A DNA stretch of 60,721 bases from Bacteroidota bacterium (GTDB lineage: Bacteria > Bacteroidota > Bacteroidia > Sphingobacteriales > Sphingobacteriaceae), in assembly GCA_013285685.1 (NCBI GenBank), contig JABDHD010000008.1, positions 1-60,721 of the forward strand, written 5' to 3'. Below the pieces are notes generated by a model. The model had not been told where the DNA came from. It ran no database searches and saw nothing but the letters and a program-made list of their open reading frames with translations. Positions 55,866 to 60,721 of this stretch are shown in pieces. A program made the translations under genes and the position numbers. Positions within the stretch are counted from its first letter, which is position 1. The number at the start of each line of letters is the position of its first letter.

Positions 55866-57815
55866 TTATCGCACAATTAACACCCAGCCGGTCAGCTTTG
55901 GCTGACCATCCTTTAGGTCGATAATATAATAATAGGTGCGGGCCGCCACCGGCTTTCCACCGAACGTCCCATCCCAGGGCTTTGAATAGCCTGTGCTTTG
56001 GTACACGGATTGGCCATAGCGGTCAAAAACCTGTATACGGGCGTCGGGATAAGTGATCAATGCGTCGATGTTCCAAAGGTCGTTTATGCCATCGCCGTTT
56101 GGCGAAAAAGTATTGGGAATAGTAACCTTTTTGTATACCCGCAAAAAAACACTGCTGGTTGACGTTCCGCATGTAGACGAAGCCGCCGTTAGGGTGTAGG
56201 TGATATTATCGGTAGGCGTTGCTACGGGCGTTAAAGACGTCGGATCACTTAAAAAAGTCACCGGTGTCCAATAATGGCTGGTGATATTGTCTCCTTTTAG
56301 GCTTCCCTGTAAAATAGTTGACTGTCCCTCGTACAAAAAGATGGGGTTGCCGGCATTGGCTACCGGGTTTTGGTACACTGTAACCGTGACTGTTTTACTG
56401 CTATCGACGCAGGCGCCATTGCTGATACTAACCTTATATACAGTCGTGGTCAGCGGTGTTACTGTGGGATTAGCGATCGTATCATTGTCCAGCCCCGTTG
56501 ACGGGCTCCATTGGTAATGCGTGCCCCCGGACGCACTTAATGAAGCGCTTTCTCCTGCGCACACGGGCACATCACTGCTGACAACCGGAACTATCTTTGG
56601 CAGTACCGTAACTTTTGTGGTTACCGGGGCGGAAGTGCAGCCACTATCAGAAATGGCGACGACCGTATAAGTCCCGGAATTTGCCGGGGTGACATTATTA
56701 ATTACCAGGGGGTTTTGCGTGCTTGAGGGTATACCAGGGCCGGTCCATATATAACTTGCCCCGCCCGATGCAGTAAGTTGCAACTGGCCGCCCTGGCATA
56801 AGGTTTGGGCGGCGATAACGGGCACTACCGGTACCGGATTAACGTAAACCGTGAGCGGTTGGGAATACACCCGGCACGCAGCAACAGATATTGCTGAACC
56901 GTTTGATACCCCAAGGCGATATTGGTATTGCCCGGGCTTTGCGTTTACAAAAGGCACACTGGCGTTGTTTGAAGTAGCGCCTGGCATATCAACCCATCCG
57001 CCGCCACTCATGTTCGATTGCCATTGATAAAACAGCGTACCATTACCAACCACACGGGTGTTCAGGCTCACGGTAGTATTAGCCCCCTCGCATAAGCTCA
57101 TATTTTTTGAGCCGGAAACGGTTGAAAAGCCTTCGGTAATAACAGGCCCGCAGGCCCTGAAGGTGATATCGTCAAGGATAAAATCGTTGCCGTAGCCACC
57201 CGGTGCGTTATTGGTCATTACCACAACCACATCGGTAACGCCGGCGGGGGTGGTAAAAAAAATACCGTAGCGCACCCACTGCGGCCCTTTTTGGCTGACC
57301 GGAATACTGCCGGTACTGTCAGTCACCCGGACATTTCCGACTGTATTTTCTACGGAAAAGGTAATATCGGGGTGAGTAAAATTAGTTGTTATGGTATTGG
57401 GTAAAGTTAAATTGAGTATATAAGCTGAAAAATAATAGGTGGTGTTTGGGCAAAGGCCATTGGCCGCCTGTTTAAAAAAAATTCCGGGCTTCCGCGATGC
57501 ATTGACGATCATCATGTACCCGTTAGGATTACCGGTATGATCCGAGGGAACATCCCACCAGGTGGTTGCGGCTATATTGTTTGCCGCTGTAAGGCTATTA
57601 GCAATAGTATATTGGCCGTCTATGGGTGAGTTGGCCGACGTATAGGTCATATTAGTAACTCCGGCGGCCAGCGGCGGGCCCGGGTTTGCTCCGGAACCAA
57701 AATCCTGTTTAATTACCGGGTCGCCCAAACTTCCATCGCAGGATTGGGCAGAAATTTTTAACACAAACAACAAAAGCAGCGCAAATAAAAGTAATGTTGC
57801 TTTAACAGGGCGCAT
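55866..57815 (-). CDS. Adhesin-like protein with type B (gliding-motility-associated) T9SS sorting domain, copy 1
   Basis: 649 aa from the preferred ATG at 57815 (MRPVKATLLLFALLLL), chosen by comparison with copy 2; eight codons lie upstream. Signal peptide cut about residue 24. Domains: an N-terminal carbohydrate- or matrix-binding-like beta region (CDGSLGDPVIKQDFGSG, DFILDDITFRACGP), Ig/PKD-like repeats (PVVPVIAAQTLCQGGQLQLT; PVVSSDVPVCAGESASLSAS; PVANAGNPIFLYEGQ) and the CHU_C sorting domain (NTFSPNGDGINDLWNIDALI...GQSVYQSTGYSKPWDG...GWVLIVR). It is exported and attached to the surface by the type IX system. Confidence 0.9.
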   Translation of the reverse strand: MRPVKATLLLFALLLLFVLKISAQSCDGSLGDPVIKQDFGSGANPGPPLAAGVTNMTYTSANSPIDGQYTIANSLTAANNIAATTWWDVPSDHTGNPNGYMMIVNASRKPGIFFKQAANGLCPNTTYYFSAYILNLTLPNTITTNFTHPDITFSVENTVGNVRVTDSTGSIPVSQKGPQWVRYGIFFTTPAGVTDVVVVMTNNAPGGYGNDFILDDITFRACGPVITEGFSTVSGSKNMSLCEGANTTVSLNTRVVGNGTLFYQWQSNMSGGGWVDMPGATSNNASVPFVNAKPGQYQYRLGVSNGSAISVAACRVYSQPLTVYVNPVPVVPVIAAQTLCQGGQLQLTASGGASYIWTGPGIPSSTQNPLVINNVTPANSGTYTVVAISDSGCTSAPVTTKVTVLPKIVPVVSSDVPVCAGESASLSASGGTHYQWSPSTGLDNDTIANPTVTPLTTTVYKVSISNGACVDSSKTVTVTVYQNPVANAGNPIFLYEGQSTILQGSLKGDNITSHYWTPVTFLSDPTSLTPVATPTDNITYTLTAASSTCGTSTSSVFLRVYKKVTIPNTFSPNGDGINDLWNIDALITYPDARIQVFDRYGQSVYQSTGYSKPWDGTFGGKPVAARTYYYIIDLKDGQPKLTGWVLIVR

Positions 57816-57839
57816 CCGGCACAAAGTAATGATGATCAA

Positions 57840-58146
57840 TCCGTACCAAAGCTAAAAATTTAAATGTTGGCTTTTAAATTAGCTGTCAATTATGCAGCAA
57901 TCGCTTTTAAAATCTTCTCATCAAGAGGAGGCTCCGCTGGAGCCTAAATTAGTTTTTTTTATCCTATAAACAGGCGACTCCTCTGGAGTCGACATGGAAA
58001 TCGCTTTTAAAATGTTTTTGGCTGCTAAATTGTAGATAAGTGGCCTTACCCACTTTCCCGCTTGCCGGAGAGAGGGTAACTGCAATTAAATGTTAAAAGC
58101 GATTTCCCTGGTCAATTATGGCAATTGCAAAATTAGCCCTTAACGG
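57840..58146. repeat. Intergenic repeat region between the duplicated genes
   Basis: ATCGCTTTTAAAAT occurs twice (near 57900 and 57991) and inverted near 58093-58104 (TTAAAAGCGATT). Between them are two hairpins: AGGCTCC-gct-GGAGCCT and CGACTCC-tct-GGAGTCG, each a perfect 7-bp stem with a 3-nt loop. There is no gene here. It looks like clustered dispersed repeats. Confidence 0.75.
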
Positions 58147-60099
58147 CTACCTGACGATCAACACCCAGCCGGAAAGTTTTGGCGTAGTGTTTTTGAGATC
58201 GATAATGTAATAATAGGTGCCTGCCGGCGCCTGTTTTCCATTGGATGTCCCGTCCCAGGGTTTTGAATAGCCGGTGCTTTGATACACGGATTGGCCATAG
58301 CGGTCAAAAACCTGTATACGGGCTTCGGGATAAGTGATCAATGCATCGATGTTCCAAAGGTCGTTTATGCCATCGCCGTTTGGCGAAAAAGTATTGGGGA
58401 TAGTAACCTTTTTGTATACCCGTACAAAAACACTGCTGGTTGACGTTCCGCACGTAGATGAGGCCGCCGTTAAGGTATAGGTGATGTTATCGGCAGGCGT
58501 TGCGATAGGAGTTAAAGAGGTCGGATCACTTAAAAAGGTAGCCGGCGTCCAGTAATAACCGGTGATATTGTCTCCCTTTACGCTTCCATGTAAAATAGCC
58601 GACTGTCCCTCGAACAAAAAGATGGGGGTGCCCGCATTGGCTACCGGGTTTTGATACACCGTCACCGTGACCGTTTTGCTGCTATCGACGCAGGCGCCAT
58701 TGCTGATGCTAACCTTATAAGCGGTGGTTTGCAGCGGTGTAGCTGTGGGATTAGCGATCGTATCATTGTCCAGCCCCGTTGAAGGGCTCCATTGGTAATG
58801 GGTTCCTCCGGAAGCGGAAAGCTGCGTGCTTTCTCCTGCACATACAGTTGCATCACTGCTGACAACCGGAATAATTTTTGGTAAAACCGTAATTTTTGTG
58901 GTCACCGGGGTCGAAGTGCAGCCGCTGTCGGACATTGCGACGACCGTATACATGCCGGAATTTGCTGCCGCAGCATTGGCAATCACCAATGGATTTTGCG
59001 TGCTGGACGCTATCCCGGGACCATTCCAGGTGTATGAAGAGCCCCCGGAGGCTGTAATTTGAAACGGAGTGCCTTCGCAAACGGCTTGATCGGCAATGGC
59101 CGGCACAACAGGTAAAGGATTAACGTAAACCGTCAAAGGCGGGGCATAAACCCTGCAGGCCGCTACTGAAATGGCCGAGCCGTTTGCTACGCCCAGGCGG
59201 TATTGATACTGGCCCGGTTTGGCATTTGCAATCGGCACATTCGCGGTATTTGAAGTATAACCCGGCATATCGTTCCAGCCTGCGTTGTTCGGGTTAGCCT
59301 GCCATTGGTAAACAGGTGTACCATTGCCGGCAACCTGCGCCTGCATGCTGACATTTGCGCTTGCCCCCTGGCACAGGCTTAGCGCCTTTGGGCCGGCGGC
59401 CGATGAAAAACCTTCCCGGATGATTGGCCCGCAAGCGCGAAAGGTAATATCGTCCAAAATAAAATCGTTGCCGTTTCCGCCCGGGGCATTGTTGGTCATT
59501 ACTACAACCACATCCGTAACATTTGCCGGCGTAGTAAAAGAGACACCGTACTGAACCCACTGCGGCCCATTTTGGGATGCCGGAATGCTGTGGGTATCGC
59601 CGGGAGGGGCCAACAGTTGCCCTGATGTGGTTTCAACCGAAAAAGTTATGTCGGGGTGGGTATAGTTTGCCGTTATCGGGCCGGGGATCATTAAGTTGAG
59701 TATGTACGCCGAAAAATAATAGGTAGTACTTGGACAAAGCCCGTTAGCCTGCTGATAAAAAAAAATACTGGGCTGATAGGAGGCGTTTACGATCATCATA
59801 TAACCATTGGGGTTGCCCGTGTGATCCGAAGGCACATCCCACCAGGTTTGCGGATGCGTATTATTGGCCCCGGTAAGGCTTGTAGCTATCGTATATTGGC
59901 CGTCAGCCGGATCGTTATTGCTGGTATAGGTCATATTGGTAATTCCGGCGGCCAGTTGCGGGCCCGGGTTTGTACCCGAGCCAAAATCCTGGTTTATTAC
60001 CGGGTCGCCTAAGCTGCCGTTACAGATTTGGGCACGGGCTGATAATGAAAAAAGCACAACCAGTGCAGGGAATAGTAATTTAAGTATGATTGGACGCAT
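58147..60099 (-). CDS. Adhesin-like protein with type B T9SS sorting domain, copy 2
   Basis: 650 aa. Same layout as its neighbour: signal peptide (MRPIILKLLFPALVVLFSLS, then ARA), N-terminal region CNGSLGDPVINQDFGSGTNP, YFSAYILNLMIPGPIT, NAPGGNGNDFILDDITFRAC, Ig/PKD-like repeats (PVVPAIADQAVCEGTPFQIT, PVVSSDATVCAGESTQLSAS) and nearly identical CHU_C domain NTFSPNGDGINDLWNIDALI. The two are highly similar over their full length (copy 2 being the likely first in transcription), the result of a tandem duplication. Surface-exposed, probably with roles in adhesion or matrix. Confidence 0.92.
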   Translation of the reverse strand: MRPIILKLLFPALVVLFSLSARAQICNGSLGDPVINQDFGSGTNPGPQLAAGITNMTYTSNNDPADGQYTIATSLTGANNTHPQTWWDVPSDHTGNPNGYMMIVNASYQPSIFFYQQANGLCPSTTYYFSAYILNLMIPGPITANYTHPDITFSVETTSGQLLAPPGDTHSIPASQNGPQWVQYGVSFTTPANVTDVVVVMTNNAPGGNGNDFILDDITFRACGPIIREGFSSAAGPKALSLCQGASANVSMQAQVAGNGTPVYQWQANPNNAGWNDMPGYTSNTANVPIANAKPGQYQYRLGVANGSAISVAACRVYAPPLTVYVNPLPVVPAIADQAVCEGTPFQITASGGSSYTWNGPGIASSTQNPLVIANAAAANSGMYTVVAMSDSGCTSTPVTTKITVLPKIIPVVSSDATVCAGESTQLSASGGTHYQWSPSTGLDNDTIANPTATPLQTTAYKVSISNGACVDSSKTVTVTVYQNPVANAGTPIFLFEGQSAILHGSVKGDNITGYYWTPATFLSDPTSLTPIATPADNITYTLTAASSTCGTSTSSVFVRVYKKVTIPNTFSPNGDGINDLWNIDALITYPEARIQVFDRYGQSVYQSTGYSKPWDGTSNGKQAPAGTYYYIIDLKNTTPKLSGWVLIVR

Positions 60100-60721
60100 T
60101 TACCAGGGGAGCGTTGAAATAGCCAGGTTCAAAACTAAAAATTTTAATGGTTAAATTGGTTGCAGTTCAAATTAGGCAGGCAATAGCTATTAAAAACATA
60201 ACCAGGATAGATTTTTTTGGACATTCCCGCCGCTGATAGAAGCGGCGGTCGGTGCTCTGCTCCTGCACAGGACTTAGGCGCTTATTCTTCTCCGTTCATT
60301 TTCCTTACTGCTGCTGCTTACTGCTACTGCTACTGCTACTGCTACTGCCACTGCTACTGCCACTGCTACCCCCACTGCTGCTGCTTACTAAAAAAGGCCG
60401 GTATCCCTGTCTGCCGACAGGCAGGCGCGACGCCCCCTAATGCGACATGCCGTAAAAACCTTAGCTTTTGCCTTAAATAACAAAGCCCGGCGCACGGCCA
60501 GGCATTGTTCTTCTATCTTGTTTTTTCGTATCCCCTGTTTACGGGCTGCCTATCGGCGGGCTATCCCGATAGATCGGGGCCGCAGCGAAAATTGCTTGCG
60601 GTAGCGGGGGAAAAACGCTTGCGTTAGCATGGCGGGCAGGAAGAAAAGTGCGTTGACCATACCGGCCAAATAACCCGCAGGGTATACACAGGGTATACAT
60701 AATTTGATTTTTTATTTGCTT
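60100..60721. other. Repeat-rich non-coding right end
   Basis: Holds a (CTGCTA/CTGCCA)n array at 60307-60390 like that at 29071-29263. A near-palindrome CCTGTCTGCCGACAGGCAGG lies at about 60404-60423. CTATCCCGATAG is a hairpin near 60570-60582. A short tandem AGGGTATACAC / AGGGTATACAT lies near 60679-60700. No gene is seen; short frames here are repeat-driven. Confidence 0.7.

Overview
The window looks like a chromosomal piece of a Bacteroidota member, most likely family Sphingobacteriaceae (Mucilaginibacter or Pedobacter type). The signs are: a TonB-dependent receptor with an N-terminal carboxypeptidase-like domain; two proteins with the gliding-motility-associated type B C-terminal domain used by the type IX secretion system; TlpA-like oxidoreductases; LytTR/LytS-type signalling; promoter boxes of the TAnnTTTG type close to start codons; and many short dispersed palindromic repeats between genes. 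Species assignment is inference; no rRNA or tRNA gene was recognised.

Layout. 1-1409: aspartyl-tRNA synthetase (minus), running off the left edge, whose frame stops resembling the family near residue 406. 1495-2241: two small unknown genes, one antitoxin-like. 2901-8720: TonB-dependent receptor, PafA-type phosphatase, thiamine-phosphate synthase and a degenerate thiamine pyrophosphokinase-like gene. 8733-10560: LytTR response regulator and its histidine kinase. 10830-16052: glycine-rich surface protein, CE2-like esterase, PepSY-like protein, a small unknown gene and asparaginyl-tRNA synthetase. 16309-28933: SRPBCC protein, giant tricorn-like S41 protease, three unknown membrane or exported proteins, M20 amidohydrolase, SPOR protein, SecA and a JmjC-like cupin protein. 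29267-34492: a four-helix-like protein, purD, two TlpA-like thioredoxins and a small membrane protein.

34584-53569 is an exopolysaccharide or capsule locus. A long minus-strand run reads gmd, export lipoprotein (Wza-like), chain-length tyrosine kinase (Wzc-like, split by one in-frame stop codon), flippase, a fucosyltransferase-like protein, acyltransferase 3, a GT-D-like protein, hexapeptide acetyltransferase, FkbM methyltransferase, polymerase/ligase-like membrane protein, three glycosyltransferases, a parallel beta-helix protein and a WecG/TagA glycosyltransferase. A second WecG/TagA paralogue is transcribed divergently from gmd, so the locus is bracketed by the two copies, and a similar small palindrome lies outside or beside each end.

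54204-55820 holds a one-domain ModE-like regulator, a perfect 24-bp palindrome whose half-sites match the ModE box, a small outer-membrane barrel candidate and an SRPBCC protein. 55866-60099 is a tandem duplication of two large type B sorting-domain adhesin-like proteins. The right end is non-coding and repeat-rich.

The strongest leads are the ModE-type operator beside a TOBE-less ModE protein and an unknown barrel gene, the nonsense-split Wzc kinase, the abnormal AspRS tail, and several families of intergenic palindromes placed exactly at stop or start codons.
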